A stretch of 64,000 nt of DNA from Aeromonas eucrenophila (GCF_000819865.1 NZ_CDDF01000001.1:533981-597980); one strand, 5' to 3'; counted from the stretch's first letter, positions 48,376 through 62,287 are shown. The notes: generated from the sequence alone by a model not told the origin. Numbers and translations are program-made.

Positions 48376-49491
48376 ATGATTATCGGTGTACCTAAGGAAA
48401 TAAAAAACCATGAATATCGCGTAGGCATGGTTCCAGCCAGTGTACGTGAACTAACAGCACGAAACCATACTGTTTTCGTCCAAAGCGGTGCAGGAAGTGG
48501 CATTGGCTTCAGTGATGCAGATTATCTGGCTGCTGGAGCCGAAATTTTGGCCTCCGCTGGCGATGTTTTCGCCAAAGCTGAGATGATCGTCAAGGTCAAG
48601 GAGCCCCAGGCGGTCGAGCGTGCCATGCTGCGTCCCGGCCAGACCCTGTTCACCTACCTGCATCTGGCGCCAGACCTGGCCCAGACCCGGGAATTGCAGG
48701 ACAGCGGCGCGGTCTGCATCGCCTATGAAACCGTCACCGACAGCCGCGGCGGCCTGCCGCTGCTGGCCCCCATGTCGGAGGTGGCCGGACGCATGTCTAT
48801 TCAAGCCGGTGCCCAGGCGCTGGAGAAGTCCCGCGGCGGTAGCGGCATGCTGCTCGGCGGCGTACCCGGGGTCGAGCCGGCCAAGGTGGTGATCATCGGT
48901 GGTGGTGTAGTGGGTTCGAACGCAGCCCGCATGGCCATCGGCCTGCGCGCCGATGTCACCATACTCGACAACAACATCGATACCCTGCGTCGCCTCGACA
49001 GCGAGTTCCAGGGTGCGGCCAAGGTGGTTTACTCCAACCGCGAGACCCTGGAGCGCCACATATTGGCGGCGGATCTGGTCATCGGCGGCGTGCTGGTGCC
49101 CGGTGCCACTGCGCCAAAACTTGTCAGCCGTGACCACATTGCGCGCATGAAGCCGGGCTCGGCCGTGGTCGACGTGGCCATCGATCAGGGCGGCTGCGTG
49201 GAAACCTCCCACGCCACCACCCACCAGGATCCGACCTTCATCGTCGACGAGGTGGTGCACTACTGCGTGGCCAACATGCCGGGCGCCGTGGCCAGAACCT
49301 CCACCGTGGCCCTCAACAACGCCACCCTGCCCTTCATCATCCGGCTGGCCGAGCAGGGTTATCGCAAGGCCCTGCTGGGAGATCCCCACCTGCTGCACGG
49401 GCTGAACGTGATGGAAGGCAAGATCACCTGCCGGGAAGTGGCCGAGGCGCACAGTCTGGCCTACACAGACCCCCTGACCCTGTTGAACTGA
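48376..49491 (+). CDS. ald: Alanine dehydrogenase
   Basis: Reversibly deaminates L-alanine to pyruvate and ammonia with NAD+. 371 residues with the catalytic Lys75 and His96 in their standard positions and the NAD-binding GGGVVG loop at 175-180. It is a single gene divergent from lrp and followed by a terminator. Codon use is ordinary except for an AT-rich first 200 bases. Confidence 0.97.
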   Translation: MIIGVPKEIKNHEYRVGMVPASVRELTARNHTVFVQSGAGSGIGFSDADYLAAGAEILASAGDVFAKAEMIVKVKEPQAVERAMLRPGQTLFTYLHLAPDLAQTRELQDSGAVCIAYETVTDSRGGLPLLAPMSEVAGRMSIQAGAQALEKSRGGSGMLLGGVPGVEPAKVVIIGGGVVGSNAARMAIGLRADVTILDNNIDTLRRLDSEFQGAAKVVYSNRETLERHILAADLVIGGVLVPGATAPKLVSRDHIARMKPGSAVVDVAIDQGGCVETSHATTHQDPTFIVDEVVHYCVANMPGAVARTSTVALNNATLPFIIRLAEQGYRKALLGDPHLLHGLNVMEGKITCREVAEAHSLAYTDPLTLLN

Positions 49492-49521
49492 TCGCCCCCC
49501 GCAAGGGGAAGCGATGAGTGA

Positions 49522-50622
<1,101 letters not shown>

Positions 50623-50634
50623 GCACAAGGATAT

Positions 50635-50668
50635 AAAGGGCATGCCAAGAGGCATGCCCTTTTGTTTT
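50635..50668 (+). terminator. trxB terminator
   Basis: A 12-bp stem AAAGGGCATGCC / GGCATGCCCTTT with the T-rich tail TTGTTTT. Confidence 0.9.
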
Positions 50669-50678
50669 AAGGAGCCGG

Positions 50679-51926
50679 ATGAAACGAAAAATATTGATAG
50701 TCGAAGACAGCCTGACGATCCGTCGCATGCTGATCCAGGCCATCACCCAGCAAACCGGGCTAGAAATCGACGCCTTCGATACCCTGGCGGGCGCCAGCCA
50801 CTGTCAGGGAGAGGAGTACGTGGTCGCCCTGGTGGATCTCACCCTGCCGGATGCCCCCAACGGAGAGGCGGTCAATGTGCTGCTGACCCAGGGTCTGCCG
50901 GTGGTGATCCTCACCGCCGACATCAGCGAGGAGAAGCGGGAAGCCTGGCTGGAGGCCGGGGTGATGGATTACGTGATGAAGGATTCGCGCCACTCCCTGC
51001 AATACGCCGTCAGCCTGGTACACCGTCTCTACCTCAACCAGGCCATCGAGGTGCTGGTGGTCGATGACTCCCGTACCGCCCGTCACCGCACCATGGCCCA
51101 GTTGCGCAAGCAGCTGTTGCAGGTGCACGAGGCCACCAGCGCTCGCGACGCCCTGGCCATCCTCGAGCAGCATCCCGCCATTCGGCTGATGCTGGTGGAC
51201 TACTACATGCCGGAGATCGACGGTATCAGCCTGGTGCGCATGCTGCGAGAGCGCTACAGCAAACAGCGGCTCGCCATCATCGGCATCTCGGTGTCGGACA
51301 AGCGCGGCCTCTCCGCCCGTTACCTCAAGCAGGGCGCGAACGACTTTCTCAACCAGCCGTTCGAACCCGAGGAGCTGCAGTGCCGGGTCAGCCACAATCT
51401 GGAGGCACTGGAGCAATTCAACAGCATCCAGGAGTCGGCCAACCGCGACTACCTGACCGGGCTCTACAACCGGCGCTACTGGTTCAACGAGGGACAGAAG
51501 TGGTTCGAGGAGCATCAGCGCCAGCAGACGCAGCTCACCCTGTGTGTGCTCGACGTGGATCACTTCAAGCAAGTCAACGATCACTGGGGCCATGCCATCG
51601 GTGATCTGCTGCTCTGCCACCTGACCCGCCTGCTCACCCAGTTCTTCCCCGACGCCATGATTGCCCGCTTCGGAGGAGAGGAGTTTGCCCTGATGGTGCC
51701 CCATTGCACCGTGCCCGTGTTGCTCAAACGACTGGAGGGGCTACGCCAGCAGATGCGTCAGCAGCCGCTGTCCCGGGAGATATCGCTGTTCGTGCGCGCC
51801 AGTTTTGGCGTCATCAACGTCGGGCGGCTCTCCATGGACGAGGCGCTCAGCGAGGCGGATCGCCAGTTGTATCAGGCGAAGAACACCGGCCGCGACAAGA
51901 TAGTGTCTCAGGACTCCTCTGCCTGA
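50679..51926 (+). CDS. Two-receiver response regulator with GGEEF diguanylate cyclase domain
   Basis: 415 residues: receiver 1 (about 3-118, phosphoacceptor Asp53), receiver 2 (about 124-240, Asp174 in LVDYYMPEIDG), and a diguanylate cyclase domain (about 255-410) with an intact GGEEF at 332-336 and metal-binding LDVDHF. The product-inhibition RxxD motif is absent at the expected place (FPDA instead), so feedback control is probably weak. TAAGGAG lies just before the start. The architecture resembles PleD; the partner kinase is not in this window. It is a single gene between terminators. Confidence 0.92.
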   Translation: MKRKILIVEDSLTIRRMLIQAITQQTGLEIDAFDTLAGASHCQGEEYVVALVDLTLPDAPNGEAVNVLLTQGLPVVILTADISEEKREAWLEAGVMDYVMKDSRHSLQYAVSLVHRLYLNQAIEVLVVDDSRTARHRTMAQLRKQLLQVHEATSARDALAILEQHPAIRLMLVDYYMPEIDGISLVRMLRERYSKQRLAIIGISVSDKRGLSARYLKQGANDFLNQPFEPEELQCRVSHNLEALEQFNSIQESANRDYLTGLYNRRYWFNEGQKWFEEHQRQQTQLTLCVLDVDHFKQVNDHWGHAIGDLLLCHLTRLLTQFFPDAMIARFGGEEFALMVPHCTVPVLLKRLEGLRQQMRQQPLSREISLFVRASFGVINVGRLSMDEALSEADRQLYQAKNTGRDKIVSQDSSA

Positions 51927-51949
51927 CAGGGGCATTCCGTGTAGTACCG

Positions 51950-51980
51950 CCCGGCCCCCCTCGCAGGGGCTGCCGGGTTA
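51950..51980. terminator. Hairpin after the GGEEF gene
   Basis: Outer CCCGGC/GCCGGG and inner CCCCT/AGGGG stems are followed by TTATTCTTCC; it probably terminates the plus-strand gene. Confidence 0.6.
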
Positions 51981-52035
51981 TTCTTCCCGCTTTTAATCTC
52001 TCTTCTTGCTTTCTCTTCCCGACAGATGGCCTGAC

Positions 52036-52506
52036 TCAATAGGTCTTGTCGACCCGCACCCCATCGCTGAAGTAGAGGATCCGCACCTTGTCGCCACTGG
52101 CGAACACCATGGCCGGATCGTAATCCTGGATCACGTTGATAAGCCCGTCCTGCTCATTGCGGATCAGCAGCTCCACCAGCTTGTTCTCCACCACGCTGCC
52201 GCCAGACTGATACTGCTGGGCCGCGGCCGCCCCCGCCAGGGCCCCCACCGCGGTGGCGATCTCCCGCCCATGACCACCACCAAACTGGTTGCCAAGCAGG
52301 CCGCCGAGCACGGCGCCCCCCAGGGTCTTCCAGCCGGAATGCTCGGACTCCACCATCTGGCGCTGGGTGATGTTGCGCACCGTGTCCACCTGGCCAAACA
52401 CCACCTGATCCACGGGGCGCGCCGTGTTGCGCTCATAGGGCGCAGCCCAGGTGGGCGCCGTGACAAAGCCGAGCAAGCTGGATACTATCAGGATAATGGC
52501 CTTCAT
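52036..52506 (-). CDS. Glycine-zipper 2TM-domain periplasmic/outer-membrane protein
   Basis: 156 residues with a cleavable signal peptide (TWA-APYE) and no lipobox cysteine. The glycine-zipper domain (about 60-95; LGGAVLGGLLGNQFGGG, VGALAGAAAAQ) is of the Rick_17kDa/SlyB type, which inserts into or associates with the outer membrane. The C-terminal part is a small beta-rich domain. Its AGAGG ribosome-binding site lies inside the first codons of the divergent aat gene, only two bases separating the two ATGs. Confidence 0.82.
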   Translation of the reverse strand: MKAIILIVSSLLGFVTAPTWAAPYERNTARPVDQVVFGQVDTVRNITQRQMVESEHSGWKTLGGAVLGGLLGNQFGGGHGREIATAVGALAGAAAAQQYQSGGSVVENKLVELLIRNEQDGLINVIQDYDPAMVFASGDKVRILYFSDGVRVDKTY

Positions 52507-52508
52507 CT

Positions 52509-53227
52509 ATGAACCTCTGTCTTATGTCTCGCTATCTTACCCAACTGGATGATGAGCTGTGCTGGTTCCCCTCCCCCAGCCATGCGCTGGAAGAGCCCAA
52601 CGGCCTGCTGGCCATCGGCGGCGATCTCACCCCTGACCGCTTGCTGGCAGCTTATCACAGGGGGATCTTCCCGTGGAATGAGCCACACCAGCCCCTGCTG
52701 TGGTGGTCGCCGGATCCCAGAGGCGTCGTCGAGCCCGAGCGGCTGCACATAGGGCGCAGCCTGCACAAGTTTATCCGCCGAACCTCATTCGATATTTCCA
52801 TCGATTGCGCCTTTAATGAGGTGATAGCGGCCTGCGCCGCACCCCGTCGCAGTGCCAGTGGAACCTGGATAAGCACGCCCATGATCGACGCCTATCAGCA
52901 ACTTCACCACTTGGGCCACGCCCACTCCATCGAGATCTGGCAGAACGGCCAGTTGCAGGCCGGGCTCTACGGTCTCTCCCTCGGTCGCGTCTTCTGTGGC
53001 GAGTCCATGTTCAGCCGCATCGATAATGGCGCCAAGCTGGCTATGGTGGCGCTCTGCCGTCACTTCGCCCGCCATGGCGGCGCCCTCATCGACTGTCAGA
53101 TGCAAAACGACTTTCTGGCCACCCTGGGAATAGAGCAGTGGCCCAGACGCCAGTTTCTGACGGCCCTGACGAGTCTAAGTCAACAGCGACTGACCGATGG
53201 CTGCTGGCAAGCTGGGAGCATCAGCCT

Positions 53228-53231
<4 letters not shown>
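52509..53231 (+). CDS. aat: Leucyl/phenylalanyl-tRNA–protein transferase
   Basis: Adds Leu or Phe to N-terminal Lys/Arg, creating N-degrons. 240 residues with the family motifs FPSPSHALEEPNGLLAIGGDLTPDRLL, GIFPWNE and FCGESMFSR. The ATG at 52509 and another at 52524 are both possible; the nearest upstream AGGA is rather far. Its stop overlaps the bpt start (ATGA). With bpt, clpA and clpS it makes up the N-end rule pathway in this region. Confidence 0.96.
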
Positions 53232-54231
<1,000 letters not shown>

Positions 54232-54245
54232 GCCAGGAATTCAGC

Positions 54246-54277
54246 AAAAAACCCCAGCCTCTCGGCTGGGGTTTTTT
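54246..54277. terminator. Bidirectional terminator between infA and clpA
   Basis: A 9-bp stem ACCCCAGCC/GGCTGGGGT with A and T runs on both sides between convergent genes. Confidence 0.92.
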
Positions 54278-54300
54278 GTCATTTCTGGTATTGAACGTAC

Positions 54301-56556
<2,256 letters not shown>

Positions 56557-56616
56557 AGGCACCTCCCCTCAGTACAACAACAATGCGGTGTCGTTATCGC
56601 GATCAAGTCATCAGAT

Positions 56617-56934
56617 TCAAGCCTTTTCCATGGTACATAGCAGTGGATGTTCGTTGTTACGTGCGTAGGTGTTTACCTGGACCATCTTGGTCTCGGCAAT
56701 CTCGGCGGTAAATGTGCCGCAGACTCCCTTACCACTATAATGCACGCTCAGCATCACCTGAGTGGCCTTGTCCAGATCCATACCAAAGAACCTTTGCAGC
56801 ACCTCCACCACGAACTCCATCGGTGTGTAGTCATCGTTGTTCAACACGACCTTGTACATGGGTGGCGGTTGCAGCTTCGTTTTCTCTGCTTGTGCAATCT
56901 CTTCATTAGCAAAGAGTTCTTTCTGCTTGCTCAT
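56617..56934 (-). CDS. clpS: ClpS adaptor
   Basis: 105 residues. Recognises N-terminal Leu, Phe, Trp and Tyr and delivers such proteins to ClpAP. The substrate pocket is recognisable ([18 protein letters not shown]) with the downstream [13 protein letters not shown] helix-loop. Same operon as clpA; divergent from cspD. Confidence 0.97.
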   Translation of the reverse strand: MSKQKELFANEEIAQAEKTKLQPPPMYKVVLNNDDYTPMEFVVEVLQRFFGMDLDKATQVMLSVHYSGKGVCGTFTAEIAETKMVQVNTYARNNEHPLLCTMEKA

Positions 56935-57162
56935 AATTGCGCTTTGGTACCTCTAGATTACTACCGTCTCGTCGAAGATTGTCAATAGACTTGTTAACCA
57001 GATCACATCGGTTGTTAACAACTTCTTGACTCGCTCAAAAGTTGGACTAGATTGGTTACTTGCTAATCGGCGCCCGTCTGCTATGGGCTGATGTTCTAGT
57101 TATATAAGGCTGGCGCAGGTTACTCAACGACTTCAGGGTAATCAATAAAAGGATGTAGATGT

Positions 57163-57381
57163 ATGGCAACCGGAACAGTCAAGTGGTTCAACAACGCAAA
57201 AGGATTTGGGTTTATCTGTCCGGAAGGCGGTGGTGAAGATATCTTCGCTCACTACTCCACGATACAAATGGAAGGTTACAAGACCTTGAAAGCAGGTCAG
57301 GCAGTCAACTTTGAACTGCAGCAGGGGCCGAAAGGAAATCACGCCTCTGTCATCGTGCCAAACGAAGCACAGAACATGTAA
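57163..57381 (+). CDS. cspD: Cold-shock-like protein CspD
   Basis: 72 residues. Single-strand nucleic-acid-binding cold-shock domain with RNP1 KGFGFI and RNP2 DIFAHY motifs; the E. coli protein is a stationary-phase inhibitor of replication. Divergent from clpS as in E. coli, with about 230 bases of AT-rich promoter region between. A GNRA-loop terminator follows. Confidence 0.95.
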   Translation: MATGTVKWFNNAKGFGFICPEGGGEDIFAHYSTIQMEGYKTLKAGQAVNFELQQGPKGNHASVIVPNEAQNM

Positions 57382-57401
57382 GAGTCAAACTGAATAAATT
57401 G

Positions 57402-57434
57402 AAAAACGGCAGGCCGCAAGGCTGCCGTTTTTTA
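57402..57434 (+). terminator. cspD terminator
   Basis: A stem of AACGGCAGGCC with GGCTGCCGTT (one bulge) around a GCAA tetraloop, with seven T residues. Confidence 0.9.
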
Positions 57435-57450
57435 TTGGGCGTTGATCGCA

Positions 57451-57474
57451 AAAAAGGAAGGCCAAGCCTTCCTT
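57451..57474 (-). terminator. asd terminator
   Basis: A 9-bp stem AAGGAAGGC/GCCTTCCTT with six T residues on the minus strand, 25 bases past the asd stop. Confidence 0.88.
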
Positions 57475-57499
57475 CTTTAATATATGCGGCGTCGGCCTA

Positions 57500-58612
57500 T
57501 CAGCGCGCCAGCAAGATGTTCAGCATGCGGCGCAGGGGCTCGGCGGCGCCCCACAACAGTTGATCACCCACGGTGAAGGCGGCCAAGTATTCCGGCCCCA
57601 TGTTGAGCTTGCGCAGACGGCCCACCGGGATGCTGAGGGTGCCGGTGACGGCGGCCGGGGTCAGCTCGCGAGCGGTGATGTCGCGATCGTTCGGGATCAC
57701 CTTGACCCAGTCGTTGTGAGCCGCGATCAGTGCCTCGATCTCGGCCAGCGGCACATCCTTCTTCAACTTGATGGTGAAGGCCTGGCTGTGGCAACGCAGG
57801 GCGCCGATCCGTACGCAGAGGCCGTCTACCGGGATGGCAGCGTCTTCGATGCCGAGGATCTTGTTGGTCTCGGCCTGGCCCTTCCACTCTTCACGGCTCT
57901 GGCCATTGTCGAGCTTGGTGTCGATCCAGGGGATGAGACCACCGGCCAGCGGCACGCCGAAGTTGTCCACCGGCAAGGTGCCAGAGCGGGTCTTCTCGGT
58001 GATCTTGCGCTCGATGTCGAGGATGGCGGAGGCGGGATCCGCCAGCTCCACCGCCACTTCGTCGCGCAGCAGGCCCATCTGGGTGACCAGCTCGCGCATG
58101 TGACGGGCACCGCCACCGGAAGCGGCCTGATAGGTGGCCACGCTCACCCACTCCACCAGATCGGCCTTGAACAGGCCGCCGAGGGCCAGCGTCATCAGGC
58201 TGACGGTGCAGTTGCCACCGACGAAGGTCTTGACGCCGTTGTTCAGGGCCTGTTCGATGACGTCGCCGTTGACCGGATCCAGGATGATGACGGCGTCCTT
58301 CTCCATGCGCAGGGAGGAGGCGGCATCGATCCAGTAGCCTTTCCAGCCGGCAGCCAGCAGACGCGGATAGACATCCTTGGTGTAGTCGCCGCCCTGGGCC
58401 GTGATGATGATCTCCTGCGCGGCCAGCGCCTCGAGATCGAAGGCATCCTGCAAGGTGCCGGCATCGACGCCGAAGTTGGGGGCGGCCTCACCGGCCTGGG
58501 AGGTGGTGAAGAAGGTGGGTTGAATGCGGGCAAAATCTTTCTCTTCCTGCATCCGGCTCATCAGCACCGAACCCACCATGCCACGCCAACCGACCAAACC
58601 TACTTTTTTCAT
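57500..58612 (-). CDS. asd: Aspartate-semialdehyde dehydrogenase
   Basis: Reduces aspartyl phosphate to the semialdehyde, feeding lysine, diaminopimelate, threonine and methionine. 370 residues with the NADP-binding GWRGMVGSV, catalytic Cys135 in GGNCTVS and the ARHMRELV segment. Single gene; I found no lysine riboswitch in its leader. Confidence 0.97.
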   Translation of the reverse strand: MKKVGLVGWRGMVGSVLMSRMQEEKDFARIQPTFFTTSQAGEAAPNFGVDAGTLQDAFDLEALAAQEIIITAQGGDYTKDVYPRLLAAGWKGYWIDAASSLRMEKDAVIILDPVNGDVIEQALNNGVKTFVGGNCTVSLMTLALGGLFKADLVEWVSVATYQAASGGGARHMRELVTQMGLLRDEVAVELADPASAILDIERKITEKTRSGTLPVDNFGVPLAGGLIPWIDTKLDNGQSREEWKGQAETNKILGIEDAAIPVDGLCVRIGALRCHSQAFTIKLKKDVPLAEIEALIAAHNDWVKVIPNDRDITARELTPAAVTGTLSIPVGRLRKLNMGPEYLAAFTVGDQLLWGAAEPLRRMLNILLAR

Positions 58613-58886
58613 AATGTCCTACCCTGGATAGCTGCTATTAAAAACGAAGCGTCATACACCGTGACCCCTTGCCGGACGCGGGCCCGTTCACAAGTTTGTC
58701 ACATGATTGATTTGCAAAAACTGCGTCTGTCCACATTACGGATTGTCGCGGCGGGCGCAAGTCGAATTGCGCAATATTCTGTGTCGATTGCCGCAATATC
58801 CACCGCCGTCACCTCCCTTGGCGGCGGCACTTGGCAGCCAGACCCGCTTTGGGGCATGATTGGCGCTGATTGGCAGTCGCACTGCC
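58613..58886. other. Divergent promoter region between asd and gdx
   Basis: 274 bases before the riboswitch. A repeated TTGCGC-type patch and an AT-poor stretch (58790-58840) are visible, but I cannot assign promoters. The right end passes into the gdx riboswitch. Confidence 0.4.
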
Positions 58887-58933
58887 CCTCGGGGACGACC
58901 CCGAGGCTCCTCTCCCCGCAGGGACGACCCTGC
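58887..58933 (+). promoter_or_regulatory. Guanidine-II (mini-ykkC) riboswitch
   Basis: Two consecutive GC-rich hairpins each capped by an ACGA tetraloop: an 8-bp stem CCTCGGGG/CCCCGAGG at 58887-58906 and a 6-bp stem GCAGGG/CCCTGC at 58918-58933. Twin hairpins with ACGR loops just before a gene are the hallmark of the mini-ykkC/guanidine-II motif, whose loops bind one guanidinium each. It ends 16 bases before the start of an SMR guanidinium exporter gene, the classical target, and most likely acts on translation initiation. Confidence 0.93.
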
Positions 58934-58949
58934 CCCGCTGGAATTCACC

Positions 58950-59264
58950 ATGCCCTGGTTACTCCTGCTACTGGCTGGCCTGTTCGAGGTCGCCTGGGCC
59001 ATAGGCCTCAAATACACCGACGGCTTCAGCCGTCCCCTCCCCACCCTGCTGACCCTCTCTGCCATGGGGGTGAGCGTGTTCTTGCTCGCCATGGCGGTCA
59101 AACAGTTGCCGCTCGGCACCGCCTACGCGGTCTGGACCGGCATCGGCGCCGTCGGCACAGTGCTGATGGGGATCTGGCTGTTCAACGAGCCCGCCACCCT
59201 GGCGCGGGTGCTCTGCCTGATGCTGATCATCGGCGGCATACTGGGGCTGAAATTTATCGGCTAA
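58950..59264 (+). CDS. gdx: SMR-family guanidinium exporter Gdx (SugE)
   Basis: 104 residues, four transmembrane helices, dual-topology small multidrug resistance fold. Glu13 in [13 protein letters not shown] is the proton/substrate residue; the Gdx subtype is suggested by [13 protein letters not shown] and [11 protein letters not shown]. It exports guanidinium in exchange for protons. The ATG at 58950 is chosen because it follows the riboswitch; a longer frame runs through the RNA element and is not coding. A terminator follows. Confidence 0.94.
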   Translation: MPWLLLLLAGLFEVAWAIGLKYTDGFSRPLPTLLTLSAMGVSVFLLAMAVKQLPLGTAYAVWTGIGAVGTVLMGIWLFNEPATLARVLCLMLIIGGILGLKFIG

Positions 59265-59272
59265 GCAAAGAC

Positions 59273-59299
59273 AAGGGGATCGGACTGACCGATCCCCTT
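59273..59299 (+). terminator. gdx terminator
   Basis: A perfect 11-bp stem AAGGGGATCGG/CCGATCCCCTT with a short T-run. Confidence 0.75.
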
Positions 59300-59464
59300 T
59301 GCCATCGCTGTGCCCCGTGTACTGACCCATGCCGACATATCACTACCAGAATCGATTTTTCATCATTTTTATCTGAAAAAATGGATATAAAGCAGCATAT
59401 CAATCTGCCTGGATTCAGCATTTATTGACAGGTCGGCTCTCGCTAATCCCCGAGCAGCGCGCAT

Positions 59465-59490
59465 AAAAAATGGCCACTCAGGGTGGCCAT
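59465..59490 (-). terminator. Terminator of the B3/B4-domain gene
   Basis: A stem ATGGCCAC / GTGGCCAT followed on the minus strand by six T residues, 35 bases past the stop. Confidence 0.85.
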
Positions 59491-59523
59491 CCTCTTTCTT
59501 CCCTTTTTATGTCTGGGCCAACC

Positions 59524-60222
59524 TTATGCTTCCGTCAGGCAACCGATCAGCTCATGTTCGATGCGGGCCTCCGGCATCATCTGCCTCAGGCCCTCGATCA
59601 GCCGATCGCCGGCCTCCTGCAGCGCTGCCAGCGGCATTGGTGGCAGGCTTTCCAGGATAAACCACATCTGGCCGGACTCGACGCTGAGCCGGGTTCTGAC
59701 TCCTTGCCGCCAGTTCCAGCGCCGACAGGTCACGCCCCTGTCGTCGCGCCACACCACTTCGCCGGGCTCCGGACTCTCATGGGCGGGCACCCCTTCCTTC
59801 ATGGTATCGAACAGCTCGCTGCCGTCGGCGACGATGAGGCGCGGCGCCCCCTCGTAGGCGGTCAAGTCCTCGCCGCCCACCGGGATGGCGTACTCGATGC
59901 TGATGGCGTTGTAGAGATCCACCACGGGATCGATGCAGGGCAGCGAGCCGTCCCGCAGCGCCCGCTTGCGCAGGGCCTGGGCCGAGCAGGGAAAACGCTG
60001 GGGCTTGGCGCCGAAGCGCTTGAACACCTGGTCCCAGGCATCGAGGTGATCCTGCGCCCAGGGGGCCTCCCCCGCCGCGACCGACTGGCAGGCCCGCACC
60101 AGCGCCCGGCTGCCGACCTCGGCATCGACGATGGGGGCCCCGTCGACCAGAATGCTCAGGGCCCGAAATCCCGGTGCCAGGGCGGTCACGCCGGGTGCGA
60201 TCTGTGGTGTCATCAATGGCAT
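59524..60222 (-). CDS. Stand-alone B3/B4 tRNA-binding-domain protein
   Basis: 232 residues from the ATG at 60222 (GGGAG upstream). It consists of a single B3/B4 domain (about 55-215), the editing domain of the PheRS beta subunit, with the conserved KRFGAKPQRFPCSAQALRKRAL and LVDLYNAISIEYAIPVGGEDL segments. Free-standing members of this family are thought to edit mischarged tRNA or handle unusual amino acids, but the substrate is not known for this one. It is a single gene with its own terminator, unrelated to its neighbours. Confidence 0.82.
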   Translation of the reverse strand: MPLMTPQIAPGVTALAPGFRALSILVDGAPIVDAEVGSRALVRACQSVAAGEAPWAQDHLDAWDQVFKRFGAKPQRFPCSAQALRKRALRDGSLPCIDPVVDLYNAISIEYAIPVGGEDLTAYEGAPRLIVADGSELFDTMKEGVPAHESPEPGEVVWRDDRGVTCRRWNWRQGVRTRLSVESGQMWFILESLPPMPLAALQEAGDRLIEGLRQMMPEARIEHELIGCLTEA

Positions 60223-60512
60223 AGCAACTCCCAATGGATAGGCTCTGGGGAAGGCAATCATCAAGGGCGACCCGTATCAGAATGCGGCGCGTATTCCCTC
60301 TCCGAGCAAGAGGGGCCCATGATGGCGGGAGACGAGTCATAAAAAAAACTACTTTTTCTTAATGTTGTTTAGGGAAACTTATAAAGGAGGGGCATAACGG
60401 CCCCGGATTGCAGCGCGCTGCGCCCCTGGAATGGGATTGTCCTCGCCGCGTCCCCGCCGACTCATGCTATTATCTGCGGCCTAACATGAGTCAATAAAAT
60501 CAGGATATTGTG
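60223..60512 (+). promoter_or_regulatory. ycaO upstream region
   Basis: An AT-rich patch at 60340-60385 with an A8 tract lies beside a GC-rich one. An extended -10 (TGCTATTAT, 60467-60475) sits about 40 bases before the ycaO start and is the likeliest promoter. Confidence 0.4.
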
Positions 60513-62273
60513 ATGACCGACCACACCTTTATTCCCGGCAAGGACGCGGCGCTGGAAGACTCCATCGAACGCTTCCAGACCAAGCTGCAAGCCCTGGGGT
60601 TTGATATCGAGGAAGCCTCCTGGCTCAACCCCGTGCCCAACGTCTGGTCTGTGCATATCCGCGACAAGGAGTGCGCCCTCTGCTTCACCAACGGCAAGGG
60701 TGCCAGCAAGAAGGCGGCGCTCGCCTCCGCCCTCGGCGAATACTTCGAGCGTCTCTCCACCAACTACTTCTTCGCCGACTTCTATCTGGGGGAGCAGGTA
60801 GCGAACGGCGACTTCGTTCACTACCCGAACGAGAAGTGGTTCCCCATCGAGGGGGATCAGCTGCCCGCCGGCCTGCTCGACAGCTTCACCCGCAAGTTCT
60901 ACAACCCGGACGGTGAGGTCACCGCCGACATGCTGGTGGACCTGCAATCGGGCAACGAGGAGCGCGGCATCGTCGCGCTGCCGTTCGAGCGTCAGTCCGA
61001 TCACCAGACCGTCTACATCCCGATGAACATCATCGGCAACCTCTATGTCTCCAACGGCATGAGCGCCGGCAACACCAAGACCGAGGCCCGCACCCAGGGG
61101 CTGTCCGAGGTGTTCGAGCGCCACGTGAAGAACAAGATCATCGCCGAGGCCATCAGCCTGCCGGAGATCCCGGCCGAGGTGATCGCCCGCTACCCCGGCA
61201 TTGCCGCCTCCATCGCCGCATTGGAGGCCGAAGGCTTCCCCATCTACAGCTTCGATGCGTCCCTCGGCGGTCGCTATCCGGTCATCTGCGTGGTGCTGCT
61301 CAACCCGAGCAACGGCACCTGCTTCGCCTCCTTCGGCGCTCACCCGCGCTTCGAAGTGGCGTTCGAGCGCACCGTCACCGAGCTGCTGCAGGGCCGTGGT
61401 CTGAAAGATCTGGACGTGTTCGTGCCCCCCTCGTTCGACAACGAGCAGGTGGCGGATCACCACAACCTGGAGACCCACTTCATCGACTCCTCCGGCCTCA
61501 TCAGCTGGGATCTGTTCAAGCAGGAAGCCGACTTCGAGTTCGCCGACTGGGACTTCCGCGGCAGCTCCCAGGAGGAGTTCGACCACCTGATCGGCATCTT
61601 CCACGAGCTGGAGCAGCCGGTCTATATCGCCGACTACGAGCACCTCGGCGTCTACGCCTGCCGCATCCTGGTGCCCGGCATGTCCGACATCTATCCGGTC
61701 GAGGATCTGCTGCTGGCCAACAACACCATGGGCGCTCACCTGCGTGAAACCCTCCTCGCCCTGCCGGCGCTGGAGTGGGACGCGGAGCAGTACATGGCGC
61801 TGTTCGATCAGCTGGATGAAGAGGGGCACGACGAGCGTACCCGGGTGCGCGAGCTGCTCGGCATCGCCGCCGCCAAGGGCACCGCCCTGCATACCCTGCG
61901 GGTGGGCGAGCTCAAGGCCATGCTGGCGCTGGCCGCGGGTGAGCTGGAGAGCGCGCTGGATCTCATCGACTGGACCATGGAGTACAACCAGTCGGTGTTC
62001 CCGAGCGATCGCGCCAACTACTACCGCGCCCTGCGCGCCTGTGTCGAGCTGTTCCTGGATGAGGAGCGCGACCCCGAGCAGTATCGTGCCGTGTTCAGCC
62101 GCATGTTCGGGGAAGAGACCCTGGCGCAGGCCTGGGCCCATGCCAGCGGCGAGGCGCGCTTCCACGGGCTGGAGGCGGCCGACTTGTCGCTGTCCCAGTT
62201 CCCGCTGCACCAGAAACTGCTGGCGGCCTATGAGAAATTACAGAAGGCCAAACGAGCCCATTCCTGGGCCTGA
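60513..62273 (+). CDS. ycaO: YcaO ATP-dependent cyclodehydratase-family protein
   Basis: 586 residues, the same length as E. coli YcaO, where it aids beta-methylthiolation of ribosomal protein S12 by RimO. The YcaO ATP-binding domain (about 45-410) shows the conserved KKAALASALGEYFER, KTEARTQGLSEVFERHVKN and RTVTELLQGR motifs; a C-terminal TPR-like region follows. AGGA precedes the ATG at 60513; a GTG just before it is in frame. It is upstream of focA–pflB as in E. coli but is separated by a terminator. Confidence 0.96.
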   Translation: MTDHTFIPGKDAALEDSIERFQTKLQALGFDIEEASWLNPVPNVWSVHIRDKECALCFTNGKGASKKAALASALGEYFERLSTNYFFADFYLGEQVANGDFVHYPNEKWFPIEGDQLPAGLLDSFTRKFYNPDGEVTADMLVDLQSGNEERGIVALPFERQSDHQTVYIPMNIIGNLYVSNGMSAGNTKTEARTQGLSEVFERHVKNKIIAEAISLPEIPAEVIARYPGIAASIAALEAEGFPIYSFDASLGGRYPVICVVLLNPSNGTCFASFGAHPRFEVAFERTVTELLQGRGLKDLDVFVPPSFDNEQVADHHNLETHFIDSSGLISWDLFKQEADFEFADWDFRGSSQEEFDHLIGIFHELEQPVYIADYEHLGVYACRILVPGMSDIYPVEDLLLANNTMGAHLRETLLALPALEWDAEQYMALFDQLDEEGHDERTRVRELLGIAAAKGTALHTLRVGELKAMLALAAGELESALDLIDWTMEYNQSVFPSDRANYYRALRACVELFLDEERDPEQYRAVFSRMFGEETLAQAWAHASGEARFHGLEAADLSLSQFPLHQKLLAAYEKLQKAKRAHSWA

Positions 62274-62287
62274 TGTGGTAATGTAAC

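Noticed and set aside
58860..58949. 30-codon N-terminal extension of gdx
   Set aside because: It runs through the riboswitch hairpins and would be lost from the conserved SMR N-terminus; the ATG at 58950 fits.
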